Part shown: positions 1-9,430 of the stretch, in pieces | Layout of the letters: every line of letters begins with the position of its first letter | Numbering within the stretch: position 1 is the first letter of the stretch | Origin: Bacillus sp. V59.32b | Lineage (GTDB): Bacteria; Bacillota; Bacilli; Bacillales; DSM-1321 | DNA: 37,815 bases | Direction: 5' to 3' | Assembly: GCF_003429085.1 (NCBI RefSeq) | Contig: NZ_QVTC01000054.1 | Span: forward strand, 1 to 37,815 | Program-made: the position numbers and the translations under genes | The notes under the pieces: generated by a model | The model's database searches: none | What the model was told of the DNA's origin: nothing | The model's input: only the letters and a program-made list of their open reading frames with translations

Positions 1-222
1 AAAGCGAGTAGATTCCATGACCATTTGAAAATCAACAATGGAATTTAACAGAGCCAAGATAAAAAGAAGAGGAAAAACAAATAATAATTAACTCTCATCC
101 ATTTGGCTGAGGTTTTATTTTTGCGTGATTAAAAAGGTTTTAAAAGAGGGTTTTGTTTAATGAACTGCTGTCGGGTACTATGATAAAATAAACACTAATT
201 CTAATTGAATTGAGCTAAAAAC
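1..222. other. gene-free left edge
   Basis: I see no supportable gene. The stretch is AT-rich and stops accumulate in all frames. It may contain the 3' flank of a gene outside the window, because the terminator at 223-258 needs an upstream transcript. Confidence 0.5.
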
Positions 223-258
223 AAAAAAGAGGAACCTATCACGGTTCCTCCATTTTTT
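223..258. terminator. bidirectional intrinsic terminator
   Basis: A perfect 8-bp stem GAGGAACC (229-236) / GGTTCCTC (243-250) has a 6-nt loop. It is flanked by an A-run on the left and a T-run on the right, so it can stop transcription in either direction. It insulates the gene at 372. Confidence 0.8.
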
Positions 259-371
259 AATTATAATTAACGTTAATAACAATGGGACAGTAGCATAGAT
301 GGAAAAATAAAGTAACCTTACGAAAATAAGCTTTAATTGGTTGTATAAAGGTAGGTTAGGAGTGACGAAAA

Positions 372-605
372 GTGTATTTAACAGTAGAGGAAACGGCTGA
401 TTATTTATCGGTTTCTGTACCATACGTGGAGAATTTAATTTTACAAGGGAAAATACGAGTTGTGCATGACGGTGAGGGTGTAGTATTGGTCTACAAGGAA
501 CAGTTCAAGACACATTTTGAACAGCTTGAGAAATATAAAATGTTAGTAAGGGAATTGGCCGATGAACCAATTCCGGAAGATATAGATGTAAAGGATGAAG
601 ATTAA
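372..605 (+). CDS. small helix-turn-helix (excisionase/MerR-like) DNA-binding protein
   Basis: A 77-residue protein that opens with a typical excisionase-family HTH: 'LTVEETADYLSVS' (about residues 3-15), then the recognition-helix stretch 'PYVENLILQGKIRVVHDG'. Family members of this size are winged-helix DNA binders. Free-standing Bacillus copies are mostly uncharacterised. The C-terminal third is acidic (ends DIDVKDED). The start is GTG, preceded by a purine-rich GGTTAGGAGTG ribosome site. It is a single gene between two strong terminators, with no integrase or phage gene nearby. I therefore read it as a stand-alone regulator rather than a true excisionase. Its target is unknown. Confidence 0.75.
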   Translation: MYLTVEETADYLSVSVPYVENLILQGKIRVVHDGEGVVLVYKEQFKTHFEQLEKYKMLVRELADEPIPEDIDVKDED

Positions 606-653
606 GTTCTACCGACCGAAAAAATAAAAACATAACGAATCTATCTATTAAGG

Positions 654-683
654 GATGGCAGTCAAAGGACTGTCATCTTTTTT
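654..683 (+). terminator. intrinsic terminator after the HTH gene
   Basis: A 10-bp stem GATGGCAGTC (654-663) / GACTGTCATC (668-677), with one G:T pair and a 4-nt loop, is followed by six T. Confidence 0.85.
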
Positions 684-1063
684 AAAGCTTTGATAAGAAT
701 CCAACCTTTTTATGAAATGTACAGTGGATCTTGCCAGATGTCCCCACGGTTCTCTTCCGCACGATAAAATTCTTTTCTCCATTAACGTTTCTCATTCAGT
801 ATTCAGGGTAAATAATTAAATGAAAAATATGGGTTTATGTGAAAAGTATGGATGAAGAGATTTATAATTTAATCATATATTAATATTTTTGCAATATATT
901 AATATTAAGATCGAAAAATGTAAACTGTTTGAAATCTCAGAAGGAAAATAGTTTGTTAAAATAATATGTTAGTGATTATAAAATTTTTCAAGAAAATGAA
1001 TGTGTTAGTTCGTTTCTTATTGCATAAACATTACTTTCAAATCTTTTAATGCGGGGGACTGAA
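684..1063 (+). promoter_or_regulatory. leader region of the dynamin-like gene with AT-rich direct repeat
   Basis: No gene is seen here. The 13-mer ATATATTAATATT occurs twice, at 875-887 and 894-906 (period 19). Each copy contains the palindrome ATATTAATAT. A weak promoter candidate is TTGTTA (953-958), 18-bp spacer, TATAAA (977-982), giving a leader of about 75 nt. The repeats could be a binding site or merely AT-rich bending DNA. Confidence 0.35.
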
Positions 1064-3784
1064 ATGAATTTAGATAATACGTTGATTACTAAGAAGTTTT
1101 ACGAGACTTTACTGGAGGATGACAGCTCGTCCAATCCCATTCAATTGCTTAGCGAAGCTTTTTTAGAGGAACAGAAGAAAGAAGATAAGGAATTATCGTC
1201 TATTCGATTTGCGCAAGGCGAGGTTTATTTCGCTTTTAAAGATTATGAAACTGCCATTTTTAAATGGGGCCATGTCACGGGAGAATTGGAGCCGTGGGCT
1301 AAAAAGAATACGGCTGATGCTTATTATGAGCTGGGCAGCTTGCCTACGGCTGAAGAAACATATAAGTCGACTGCGGCTGAAAGCCTGGTTCTGAGGTCAG
1401 AGGTGGCCTTACAGCTATTTTCCTTATACATAGAAGAGGAAAAGTTTGACCTTGCCTCCCGTACAATTAAAGACGCGGTTTCCGTCCACCCTGATTATCC
1501 CAATGTTACAGATATAGCGCGTTCCTTTTTTGAAGAAAAGCAGGATTACAGCAGTGCCGTTGATTTGGCACTAAAGGAGAGTATGCGCACAGAATCATCG
1601 CAATGGTTCGATGTTTTGCAGGATTATGTGGATAAAGGCTTTACACAAGAACTGCCTCCGGATTATTTCTCTGAGCTACTGCGAACGATTTACAGAGTGG
1701 ATCAAGCTCGGTTTGAGAGGCTTGTACTATCGCTTTGGGACGTTTATAAAAAGCAAAAAGCCTATTTTTCCTGGTTGGCATCCATCAATCGCTTCTTTTC
1801 GGAAGTGGAAGTTGGACCTTACGACACATTTCATGGACTGTCCGCTGCTTATAAAGATACGTACCTTGAATTGCTGCACAAGAAGTATTTCGTAACAGAG
1901 TTACAGAATGTTGTTCCACAGCTGCTCTCGAATTGGTTGAAGCTTGCGGATCAATCTCATGCTTTGTTTGCATCTGCGGCCGTATTGTCTTGGAGTGAAA
2001 TATTCCCTGAAAGCATTCATTCGCTGTCTGTGAGTGATGCGGAAAACCTGTTGTTGAATTCCAAAAATCATAGCCATTTATTAGCGGAAAGCAGTGCTTT
2101 GTTCCATGACATCTCAGAATGGGCTGAACAGAACCAATTAGAAACCGGCGTGAAAAACAAATGGATGATCCGAGAGCTTATGGATTTACAAACACAACGC
2201 CTGTTAATTGCAGGAACAGGCGGATCAGGGAAATCGTCATTTATGAATACCGTGCTGGGTGAGGAGATTGTCAGAGACGGAGCCTCGGCCTTTATCATCG
2301 TAAAGGACAGTGAACATACAGAAATTACAGAGATTTCCGATAGCGAACTTAAATCGGTTCCGGATCTTGAAAGCATAGCCTTAAATCGCCGCCAAAGAGA
2401 GTCGCTGTTTGAAGTTAAATTCCCGTCAGCCTTTTTACAGCAACGTGGGCTGTCGTTCATTGATACTCCTGGCCTGAACGGAAGCCAGCCGGTAAGGAAT
2501 GAGATCTTCAACCTGTTGCATGCTGCCGACGGTCTCATCTTTGTACTCGATGCCCACACACCGTTTACCGAGAGGGAGCGGGATATGGTTCTTGACATAA
2601 AAAGGCATTCGCCATACATGCAAGTCCATTTTCTGCTAAATAAGATTGATAAAATCAATCATGAAGAAGAGACAATTCGAATCCTTGAAGATGCGACCGA
2701 AAGAATTCAATCATATTTTCCTCACTCCAAGGTATTTGCGTTTTCTGCTCATTATAATACCGACAAGCAGCTGAGCGATTTAGCTGAATTTCTATCGCTT
2801 AACTTCCATGCAAGCCTGGAAGAAGAACGGGCTGAAAAGCTTTTGTATTTTATCCGTAAAACCTTGACTTCACTGTTGGAAAGACGGATGGACATGGAAA
2901 ATAAATTGGTCGAATCCATCAACTGGAATGAGGAAATGACCGTCAAGCTAAACGGTGCCATCAATCAGGTCAATGATTTAGAGAAAGAAAAGACAAAGGG
3001 AATTAAAACCAAGTACCGCCTGCTTAAAGAAGGCGTGAAAAACGATCTGACTTCCAGTATTCCGGAGATCCTGCGCGGGTGCGCCGAACTGCTCCAGGAA
3101 GACAGCGACTTCCGCAGGATCCACATTGATTTAAACGAAGTCATGAATGAGCGGATTCGGGAGTATATAGACCATACCGTCCTGCCGAAGTTCCATTCTT
3201 CCCTTCAGGAATGGATTTCGGATTCACAAGAGGAATTTAGCCAAAGCCAATATTATCTGGAAGAAATGAGCAATGGTTTTAATGCGATGTATGGGGACGA
3301 GAGGATGCAATTGGAATGCGACTTTAAGGTGCTCGACGATTGGCGCCGTGATGCCGATCGCATGACGAGTGGGCTGTATATTGATGATGTCAATATTCTG
3401 ATGCGTCATACACCTTCGCAATTGCTGCTAAAGAGTGCTGGCAAGTTGTTTGGTGGCTTTACGCAGAATAAAACCGCACTGTATACAAGATATAAAAAGT
3501 TTCTCGAGACTGAGGACTATGATGATGTGGCAGCGTCCATCACACGTAAATTCCTTTCCCAGTTCGAACTGTTTGAAAAATCGCTGGACCGGGATATTGC
3601 ATTTTTCTTTAGAAACCCCTTAAACATATTGAATCGAGCGGTTGAACAGTCACATCTGGAGATCAATGATAATAAGGTAGCACTTGATAAAATGAGAGAA
3701 AATCCTGAAATATACCGTGATCCAATTACACTGTTTGAAGTGCAGCTTCGCCAGTATGAATGGATGTTGAATGCCGGGAAATAA
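1064..3784 (+). CDS. dynamin-family GTPase with N-terminal TPR-like region
   Basis: A 906-residue protein starting at the ATG at 1064. A GGGGG ribosome site sits 6 nt upstream; the in-frame ATG at 1049 overlaps that site and is less likely. Residues about 25-200 are helical and TPR-like, including a 'YFAFKDYETAIFKWGHV'-type repeat and paired aromatic/alanine helices. A dynamin-type GTPase follows: P-loop GTGGSGKS (384-391), G3 DTPG (467-470) and G4 NKID (526-529). The remaining roughly 300 residues are charged and coiled-coil-rich, as in bacterial dynamin-like proteins. I see no clear transmembrane segment. Bacterial dynamins remodel or protect membranes, but B. subtilis DynA is a tandem fusion of about 1190 residues, so this is a different architecture. 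It is monocistronic with its own terminator. The GTPase assignment is sure; the cellular role is not. Confidence 0.85.
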   Translation: MNLDNTLITKKFYETLLEDDSSSNPIQLLSEAFLEEQKKEDKELSSIRFAQGEVYFAFKDYETAIFKWGHVTGELEPWAKKNTADAYYELGSLPTAEETYKSTAAESLVLRSEVALQLFSLYIEEEKFDLASRTIKDAVSVHPDYPNVTDIARSFFEEKQDYSSAVDLALKESMRTESSQWFDVLQDYVDKGFTQELPPDYFSELLRTIYRVDQARFERLVLSLWDVYKKQKAYFSWLASINRFFSEVEVGPYDTFHGLSAAYKDTYLELLHKKYFVTELQNVVPQLLSNWLKLADQSHALFASAAVLSWSEIFPESIHSLSVSDAENLLLNSKNHSHLLAESSALFHDISEWAEQNQLETGVKNKWMIRELMDLQTQRLLIAGTGGSGKSSFMNTVLGEEIVRDGASAFIIVKDSEHTEITEISDSELKSVPDLESIALNRRQRESLFEVKFPSAFLQQRGLSFIDTPGLNGSQPVRNEIFNLLHAADGLIFVLDAHTPFTERERDMVLDIKRHSPYMQVHFLLNKIDKINHEEETIRILEDATERIQSYFPHSKVFAFSAHYNTDKQLSDLAEFLSLNFHASLEEERAEKLLYFIRKTLTSLLERRMDMENKLVESINWNEEMTVKLNGAINQVNDLEKEKTKGIKTKYRLLKEGVKNDLTSSIPEILRGCAELLQEDSDFRRIHIDLNEVMNERIREYIDHTVLPKFHSSLQEWISDSQEEFSQSQYYLEEMSNGFNAMYGDERMQLECDFKVLDDWRRDADRMTSGLYIDDVNILMRHTPSQLLLKSAGKLFGGFTQNKTALYTRYKKFLETEDYDDVAASITRKFLSQFELFEKSLDRDIAFFFRNPLNILNRAVEQSHLEINDNKVALDKMRENPEIYRDPITLFEVQLRQYEWMLNAGK

Positions 3785-3799
3785 ATGCACAGAACTATG

Positions 3800-3825
3800 G
3801 CCTCCAATCACTGGAGGCTTTTTTT
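3800..3825 (+). terminator. intrinsic terminator after dynamin-like gene
   Basis: Perfect 7-bp stem GCCTCCA (3800-3806) / TGGAGGC (3812-3818) followed by seven T. Confidence 0.85.
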
Positions 3826-3988
3826 CGATTAAATAGGAGAGAGCGGATATAGCATAGCTGTAGATGTATCGTCTTGGACAATATCATTAAATAAATGAAT
3901 ATCAGATAATGATGCTCAACTATTTTAAACTATTCGTTAACTTAAAAACAGTATAAATCGAAATTTATTGAATATTTAAAAAAGCATC

Positions 3989-4016
3989 TTGAATTAGTTA
4001 AGAAAATCTATATAAT
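3989..4016 (+). promoter_or_regulatory. sigma-A-type promoter for the chemoreceptor
   Basis: TTGAAT (3989-3994), 16-bp spacer, TATAAT (4011-4016), about 45 nt before the ATG at 4062. No sigma-D motif (TAAA ... GCCGATAT) was recognised, which is slightly unusual for a chemotaxis gene. Confidence 0.55.
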
Positions 4017-4061
4017 AGTCTAAAATACCTATTTAGAAATAGGAAAAAGGGGCTATTCATT

Positions 4062-6050
4062 ATGAAGGGATTAAGAGAGTGGTATTCCAAAAGTATTCAG
4101 CGTCAAATCCTAATTCCGTTTTTATCCATCATTGTATTAGGCGGAATGATTGTTGCTGTTGTCAGCTATCAGTATAGTGTAAAGCTGACAACAGATGAAT
4201 TGTCTAAAACGATCACACAGCAAGTAAAGGGAATGAACGAGTCTTTTGAATTGTTTTTCCGAAATACAGAATCCACAATTAATCGATTTGCCGATAAACA
4301 AGAGCTAATAAACTATAAAACGGATAAGGAATACATATTTAAGGAATTTGAAGATACGGTGAAAAGCAATCCTGCCATTATGAATATTTACATAGGCACT
4401 GAAACAACAGAAATGTATATCTATCCTGAACAAGAACTTCCGGATGATTATGATCCACGAACAAGGCCTTGGTATCAGGATGCGATTGGAAAAAAGGACC
4501 AGGTAATTTGGACAGAGCCTTATATCGATACTGCTTCGAAAAAAACAATCATTAGTTCTGCAAAAGCATTTTACGATGGGGATAAGCTAGTTGGGGTAAT
4601 GGCGATTGATATTTCAATTGATACCTTAATTGAGATGGCCAATAAAACAAAATTTGGTGAAACAGGTTATACGTTCTTGTTAGATAAGAGTGGAAAATAC
4701 CTTGCCCATCCTGACAAATCAAAAGTCACCGGAGATGTATCCAAAGAAACATTCTATCAAGAAATGAAAGGCAAAGAAGGATTGATAAATAGCACTTATA
4801 ATGGGAAAGAACGAATCTTTGGGTATGTTACTAATCCAACGACTGGCTGGAAGCTTTCAGGCATCATCGATAAAGCAGAGTTTGAAGGTTATGGGAAAAG
4901 CGTACTTATTCCTATTGTGATCGCCTTTTCGGTTGTAATCTTTATCTCGATTCTAATAAGTTTATTCGTTACAAAATCAATTACAAAACCAATCAAGGCT
5001 CTACAAAATATCATGGAGAAAGTAGAAGAAGGTGATTTGACCGCGAAAATCTCGATGAACAGGCGTGATGAAATAGGTAAACTGGCTGCAAGCTTTGACA
5101 AAATGACCTCTCAAATCAGAGGCATACTTTCCAAGGTGGCCAAGATTTCTGATGAGGTTTCAGATTCTTCCATGACTATGGTAGCCAGCGCAGAAGAGAA
5201 CAGTGCAGCTTATAATGAAGTTGCACATACAATGGAGCAAATTGCATCAGGAGCCGCTGACCAGACAGAAATTGTACAGGAAAATGAATCGGATGCAAAC
5301 GGGATCGCTGAAAAATTAGAAGAAATAGAAGTATATTCAAGGAATATGTTGAAGGAATCAGAATTAATGTTCGACGCTTCGGAAGACGGGATGAACAAGG
5401 TTCAAGAGTTGAAGAAGCAATTCAATGTTACCAGTGATCTTGCGAATGAAATGGGTGAAGCAGTTAAGACATTGGACGATCGTTCCCACTCCATCAGCGA
5501 TATTGTCAAGACCATTTCGGCCATTGCGGGACAGACTAATCTATTGGCACTAAATGCAGCTATCGAAGCGGCCAGAGCTGGAGAACATGGGAAAGGATTT
5601 GCGGTAGTCGCAGATGAAGTAAGGAAACTAGCTGAGCAGACAGAAGGATCATTGCAGGAAATCTCAGAAATCATTCAGTTTATGCAGGCAGATACTTCAA
5701 ATACAGTCCAACTTATCGATCAAACGACCAATCACATTATTGAACAAGGGAAATCGGTAACGGAAACTGAGAATGCTTTTACATCTATTAACGCAACTAT
5801 CACAGAGACCTTTAAAAAATTCGAGCATATTATAGAAGCGCATAAAGAAATGGGTCTTAAAAAGGATCAACTTCTGTCGAATGCTTCACGGTTAAGTTCG
5901 ATCAGCCAGGATACGGCTGCTGGAACCGAACAAGTTTCTGCGTCTGTTGAGGAAACCACCGCATCCATGGAACAGTTGAATAAACTCGCTTCCGACCTGG
6001 AATCATTTGCTAAGGAAATGCAAGCTGAAATCAAGAGATTTGTTGTGTAA
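4062..6050 (+). CDS. methyl-accepting chemotaxis protein, dCache (amino-acid type) sensor
   Basis: A 662-residue chemoreceptor. TM1 is at about residues 19-38 and TM2 at about 281-303, with an extracellular dCache domain between them. A HAMP domain (about 303-355) follows, then the cytoplasmic signalling rod with the conserved tip '[20 protein letters not shown]' (around 492-512). The sensor carries Y130, R135, W137, Y138, Y154 and D183. Their spacing fits the dCache_1AA motif (Y....R.WY...Y...D) known to hold the amino and carboxyl groups of amino acids. I therefore predict an amino-acid attractant receptor; the side-chain preference cannot be read. The ATG follows an AAAAGGGG ribosome site. 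It is monocistronic, and an amino-acid ABC transporter gene set lies about 1 kb downstream. Confidence 0.9.
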   Translation: MKGLREWYSKSIQRQILIPFLSIIVLGGMIVAVVSYQYSVKLTTDELSKTITQQVKGMNESFELFFRNTESTINRFADKQELINYKTDKEYIFKEFEDTVKSNPAIMNIYIGTETTEMYIYPEQELPDDYDPRTRPWYQDAIGKKDQVIWTEPYIDTASKKTIISSAKAFYDGDKLVGVMAIDISIDTLIEMANKTKFGETGYTFLLDKSGKYLAHPDKSKVTGDVSKETFYQEMKGKEGLINSTYNGKERIFGYVTNPTTGWKLSGIIDKAEFEGYGKSVLIPIVIAFSVVIFISILISLFVTKSITKPIKALQNIMEKVEEGDLTAKISMNRRDEIGKLAASFDKMTSQIRGILSKVAKISDEVSDSSMTMVASAEENSAAYNEVAHTMEQIASGAADQTEIVQENESDANGIAEKLEEIEVYSRNMLKESELMFDASEDGMNKVQELKKQFNVTSDLANEMGEAVKTLDDRSHSISDIVKTISAIAGQTNLLALNAAIEAARAGEHGKGFAVVADEVRKLAEQTEGSLQEISEIIQFMQADTSNTVQLIDQTTNHIIEQGKSVTETENAFTSINATITETFKKFEHIIEAHKEMGLKKDQLLSNASRLSSISQDTAAGTEQVSASVEETTASMEQLNKLASDLESFAKEMQAEIKRFVV

Positions 6051-6059
6051 GGAAGTTTG

Positions 6060-6087
6060 AAGGGGCTGAATGTTCAGCCCCTTTTTT
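6060..6087 (+). terminator. intrinsic terminator after the chemoreceptor
   Basis: 10-bp stem AAGGGGCTGA (6060-6069) / TCAGCCCCTT (6074-6083), tetraloop ATGT, then a T-run to 6087. Confidence 0.9.
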
Positions 6088-6165
6088 AACAAAAAAAGCA
6101 GGAAATTCAGTTATTTTAACGAATTAATATGTCAAAGCGCTATATTCTTGTTGGGAGGTAAGCAT

Positions 6166-6906
6166 ATGTCTGAAAAATATCCTGTTTTACAAGGCGCCGA
6201 GCCTTTTTACTTTGCCGGCAATAAAGTTGGAATCCTGGTCGTTCATGGATTCACGGGATCCACCCAAAGCATGCGCCCGCTCGGAGAAGCGTATGCAAAG
6301 GCCGGCTACACGGTATGCGGACCACGGCTTAAGGGGCATGGAACGCATTACGAGGATATGGAGAAGACGAGCTATCACGACTGGATTGCTTCTGCGGAAG
6401 AAGGTTTTCAATGGCTGAAGCAGCGTTGTGAAACGATTTTTGTGACCGGGCTATCTATGGGAGGGACCTTAACTTTATATTTAGCAGAACATCATCCAGA
6501 CATTAAAGCGATCATTCCGATTAACGCAGCTATAGAAATTGCGGATATGGCAGCGGTGCAGCACTCTGATGCAAGGTACTTGGATGCGATCGGTTCAGAC
6601 ATAAAAAATCCGGATATTAAAGAGCTTGCCTATGAAAAGACGCCGGTACGTTCTGTAAAGGAAATCGTTGAATTAATGGGCGTGGTAAAGGAAAACCTCG
6701 ATAAAATAAGCTGCCCGGCCTTGATTTTTGTTTCTGGAGAAGATCATGTCGTTCCGCCGAATAATTCTCAGACTATATATGATGAAATCTCTTCCGAGGC
6801 AAAGCGACTCTGTCAATTAGACAACAGCTACCATGTTGCGACTCTTGATTATGATCAATCTATCATTATTGAACACACATTGAAATTCATCAAGGAAATA
6901 TCGTGA
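6166..6906 (+). CDS. monoacylglycerol lipase (bMGL-type alpha/beta hydrolase)
   Basis: A 246-residue serine hydrolase that closely resembles the monoacylglycerol lipase of Bacillus sp. H-257 along its whole length, including an N-terminus of the type MSE-YPVL-GAEPFY. Catalytic residues fall at the known positions: nucleophile S97 in GLSMGG, D193 in SGEDHVVP and H223 in NSYHVATL. The oxyanion-hole loop is HGFTGS (28-33). It is expected to cleave monoglycerides to glycerol and fatty acid in the cytosol; no signal peptide is present. The ATG at 6166 has a strong GGGAGG site. An in-frame upstream ATG at 6070 lies inside the preceding terminator hairpin and is rejected. The gene stands alone between neighbours of unrelated function. 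No U-run terminator is apparent after it. Confidence 0.92.
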   Translation: MSEKYPVLQGAEPFYFAGNKVGILVVHGFTGSTQSMRPLGEAYAKAGYTVCGPRLKGHGTHYEDMEKTSYHDWIASAEEGFQWLKQRCETIFVTGLSMGGTLTLYLAEHHPDIKAIIPINAAIEIADMAAVQHSDARYLDAIGSDIKNPDIKELAYEKTPVRSVKEIVELMGVVKENLDKISCPALIFVSGEDHVVPPNNSQTIYDEISSEAKRLCQLDNSYHVATLDYDQSIIIEHTLKFIKEIS

Positions 6907-6996
6907 ATTATTCACTAGAATGAAATAATATTAAAATCAGAAAATTGGAATTAAAGCAATTGAGTATCATTTTTTCTTTCTCTATAAATTAAAAGG

Positions 6997-7005
6997 TGGT
7001 ATAAT
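6997..7005 (+). promoter_or_regulatory. extended -10 promoter of the amino-acid transporter operon
   Basis: TGGTATAAT (TGn plus a perfect TATAAT at 7000-7005) with no good -35 box at the proper distance, as typical of extended -10 promoters. The transcript would have a leader of about 60 nt before the ATG at 7073. Confidence 0.55.
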
Positions 7006-7072
7006 ACTTTTACTATTCAAAAATACTGAATTATTAAAAGAATGTATTCGTTATACATGAGGGGGAAATTTA

Positions 7073-7888
7073 ATGAAAAAAGTATCATCATTACTGATGG
7101 CCATGGTGTTTGCCGTGATCTTGGCCGCCTGCGGTTCTGAAGAGACAAGCAGCGGGGCTAATGGGGATTCCGGTTCTGATAAAAAGACACTCCGAGTCGT
7201 GACAGATGCGAATTACTCTCCGTTTGAGTATATGGATGGAGATAAAATTGTCGGATTTGACGTTGATTTTGTGAATGCAGTGGCAGAAGAAGCCGGTTAT
7301 GAAGTGAAAATTGAAAATGTAGGCTGGGATCCTTTATTTCTGGAAGTGAAGAACAAGAGCGCGGATTTCGGTATGTCTGCGATTACGATTAATGAAGACC
7401 GGAAGCAGACATATGATTTCTCCACACCATATTTTCTGTCAACCAATAAAATACTGGTTCCTGAAAACAGCGATATCAAATCTGCTGAAGACTTAAAAGG
7501 AAAAACAATCTCCGTGCAGAATGCAACAACAGGCCAGGCATCAGCTGAAAAGCTGTTAGGCAAAAACAACAAAAACATCAAGAAATTCGAGAATAACAAT
7601 CTTGCAATCATGGAGCTTACTAGCGGTGGAGCCGATGCAGTTGTCGCCGACAATACCGTAATTGAAGAGTACGCAAAGAACAATCCGGATCAGAAATTAG
7701 TTGTTATCGAAGATGAAGCTGCATTTGATTCAGAATTTTACGGGCTGATGTTCCCGAAAGACAGCGAAATCAAGGCAGATTTTGATGAAGCTACTAAAAA
7801 GATTATTGATAACGGCAAGTATGCGGAAATCTATAAAAAGTGGTTCAAAGTTGAGCCGGATTTAGAGGCATTAAAAGAACAACAATAA
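7073..7888 (+). CDS. polar amino-acid ABC transporter, substrate-binding lipoprotein
   Basis: A 271-residue family-3 extracellular solute-binding protein. A lipoprotein signal with lipobox LAAC (C20) is followed by a flexible acidic/serine linker. The mature fold starts at 'LRVVTDANYSPFEYMD' and contains the family hallmarks 'GFDVDFVNAVAEEAGY', 'DFGMSAITINEDRKQTYDFS' (a ligand-contacting Arg context) and 'TTGQASAEKL'. It delivers an amino acid to the permease and ATPase encoded directly downstream. The specificity (basic amino acids or glutamine) cannot be decided by eye. A terminator-like hairpin directly after the stop should give the binding protein more transcript than the membrane components. 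The start has a GAGGGGG site. Confidence 0.9.
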   Translation: MKKVSSLLMAMVFAVILAACGSEETSSGANGDSGSDKKTLRVVTDANYSPFEYMDGDKIVGFDVDFVNAVAEEAGYEVKIENVGWDPLFLEVKNKSADFGMSAITINEDRKQTYDFSTPYFLSTNKILVPENSDIKSAEDLKGKTISVQNATTGQASAEKLLGKNNKNIKKFENNNLAIMELTSGGADAVVADNTVIEEYAKNNPDQKLVVIEDEAAFDSEFYGLMFPKDSEIKADFDEATKKIIDNGKYAEIYKKWFKVEPDLEALKEQQ

Positions 7889-7900
7889 GGAAAAAGATAA

Positions 7901-7937
7901 ATTGCGTAACAACGGATGTTGTGTTACGCAATTTTTT
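7901..7937 (+). terminator. partial (intra-operon) terminator between binding protein and permease
   Basis: 10-bp stem ATTGCGTAAC (7901-7910) / GTTACGCAAT (7923-7932), followed by a six-T run. It lies between co-directional operon genes, so read-through must occur. It probably sets binding protein above permease and ATPase. Confidence 0.75.
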
Positions 7938-7960
7938 ACCTATCCGGGGGAGAAAATAAG

Positions 7961-8617
7961 ATGGATGTACGTTTTGATATTATCATTGATTATGCGCCAT
8001 ATCTATTAGAGGGGACATTGCTGACGATTGGGCTTTCTTTAGCAGGAATAGCAATCGGTACAGTGCTTGGATTGTTAATAGGCCTGGGTAAAATGATGCG
8101 GAATAAGTTTTTAGCATTTCCGTTTGAATGTTACATTACCGTTTTTCGAGGAACACCGTTGTTGGTTCAAATATTACTGATCCATTTCGCTGTCGTTCCG
8201 TTTTTTACGGGACAGACCAACGGGATCCTGGCTTCGATTATTACGCTTTCACTGAATGCTGCGGCTTATATCGCTGAAATTTTCCGCGCAGGAATCCTAT
8301 CGATTGATCGGGGGCAAATGGAAGGTGCCCGGTCGCTCGGAATGAATCATGTCCAAGCCATGAGATACGTTATCCTGCCGCAGGCATCCAAAAGGATGAT
8401 CCCTCCTCTAGGCAATGAATTCATTGTATTGATTAAAGAATCATCACTGGCTTCCATTGTAGCGGCACCTGAGCTTATGTATTGGGGAAGGGCGATGCAG
8501 GGGCAATATTTCCGGGTATGGGAACCATATCTGACTGCCGCTCTGATCTACTTAATCCTGACACTTACATTAAGCTTCTTATTATCTCGCTTGGAAAGAA
8601 GGCTGGCTACTGAATGA
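7961..8617 (+). CDS. polar amino-acid ABC transporter, permease
   Basis: A 218-residue membrane protein of the HisM/GlnP class with about five TM helices. The cytoplasmic EAA loop that docks to the ATPase reads '[20 protein letters not shown]', preceded by the typical '[16 protein letters not shown]'-like helix. I chose the ATG at 7961 (site GGGGGAG, spacing 8). An earlier in-frame start at 7916 would lie inside the terminator hairpin. The stop overlaps the next gene's start by 4 bp (ATGA), a sign of translational coupling. It forms the transport channel with the lipoprotein upstream and the ATPase downstream. Confidence 0.9.
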   Translation: MDVRFDIIIDYAPYLLEGTLLTIGLSLAGIAIGTVLGLLIGLGKMMRNKFLAFPFECYITVFRGTPLLVQILLIHFAVVPFFTGQTNGILASIITLSLNAAAYIAEIFRAGILSIDRGQMEGARSLGMNHVQAMRYVILPQASKRMIPPLGNEFIVLIKESSLASIVAAPELMYWGRAMQGQYFRVWEPYLTAALIYLILTLTLSFLLSRLERRLATE

Positions 8618-9330
8618 TTAGAGTAGAGAAACTTAAAAAGACATTTGGCACTAATGAGGTTTTAAAGGATATCAATATTACGATCAAGCCTCAGGAGGTA
8701 GTCGTGGTAATCGGTCCTTCGGGTTCAGGCAAATCCACCTTCCTGAGATGCATTAACCTTCTTGAATCAATTACGGAAGGGCATGTATACATAGAAGGAA
8801 AAGATATCACCGACAAAAAAACGGATATCAATAAAATCAGGGAAGAGGTGGGGATGGTCTTTCAGCAATTCAATCTATTCCCGCACAAAACAGTGATTGA
8901 AAATATCATGCTCTCTCCTTTGAAAGTAAAAAAGGTAAAACCTGAACAGGCCAGGGAAAAGGGAATGACTTTGCTTCGGAAGGTCGGGCTCGAGGAAAAA
9001 GCGAATGTTTATCCGGATTCCTTATCAGGCGGGCAGAAGCAGCGTGTCGCAAGGGCATTGGCGATGGAGCCGAAGATCATGCTGTTTGATGAACCAACAT
9101 CCGCACTCGATCCGGAAATGGTCGGCGAGGTTCTTGAAGTAATGAAGCAGCTTGCCAAGGAAGGCATGACCATGGTCGTCGTTACACATGAAATGGGCTT
9201 TGCCCGTGAAGTGGGAGACAGGGTCTTCTTTATGGATGGCGGTTATATTGTTGAAGAGAATGTCCCGAAAGAGTTATTTGAAAATCCGCAGCAGGAAAGA
9301 ACCAAGGCGTTCCTGAGCAAAATTTTATAG
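8614..9330 (+). CDS. polar amino-acid ABC transporter, ATPase
   Basis: A 238-residue ATPase of the GlnQ/HisP class. It has Walker [10 protein letters not shown] (34-42), the Q-loop context '[15 protein letters not shown]', ABC signature LSGGQKQR (about 138-145), Walker B '[13 protein letters not shown]' and the switch histidine in '[15 protein letters not shown]'. It energises import by the permease it overlaps by 4 bp. The operon ends at a bidirectional terminator about 45 nt after the stop. Confidence 0.93.
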   Translation: MIRVEKLKKTFGTNEVLKDINITIKPQEVVVVIGPSGSGKSTFLRCINLLESITEGHVYIEGKDITDKKTDINKIREEVGMVFQQFNLFPHKTVIENIMLSPLKVKKVKPEQAREKGMTLLRKVGLEEKANVYPDSLSGGQKQRVARALAMEPKIMLFDEPTSALDPEMVGEVLEVMKQLAKEGMTMVVVTHEMGFAREVGDRVFFMDGGYIVEENVPKELFENPQQERTKAFLSKIL

Positions 9331-9376
9331 AATCGGTTCATTTTTTTATTTAAACGATAGATTAAATTTTCACAGC

Positions 9377-9407
9377 AAAAAGAGACACCATTTGAGTGTC
9401 TCTTTTT
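9377..9407. terminator. bidirectional terminator between convergent units
   Basis: 8-bp stem AGAGACAC (9381-9388) / GTGTCTCT (9396-9403), with an A-run before it and a T-run after it. It serves both the amino-acid transporter operon (+) and the minus-strand gene ending at 9431. Confidence 0.85.
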
Positions 9408-9430
9408 CTTTCAATGAAGCTAGCAAACAC

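Noticed and set aside
2068-2658. 196-codon open frame antisense to the dynamin-like gene
   Set aside because: It overlaps the GTPase motifs exactly on the opposite strand, shows no protein-like pattern and has no ribosome site.
1064-3784. Anti-phage defence island around the dynamin-like GTPase
   Set aside because: Neighbours are ordinary regulatory, chemotaxis and transport genes; no defence genes or mobile element boundaries are near.
6070-6165. N-terminal extension of the monoacylglycerol lipase from an ATG at 6070
   Set aside because: That ATG lies inside the chemoreceptor terminator; the start at 6166 has a strong ribosome site and matches the known family N-terminus and catalytic numbering.
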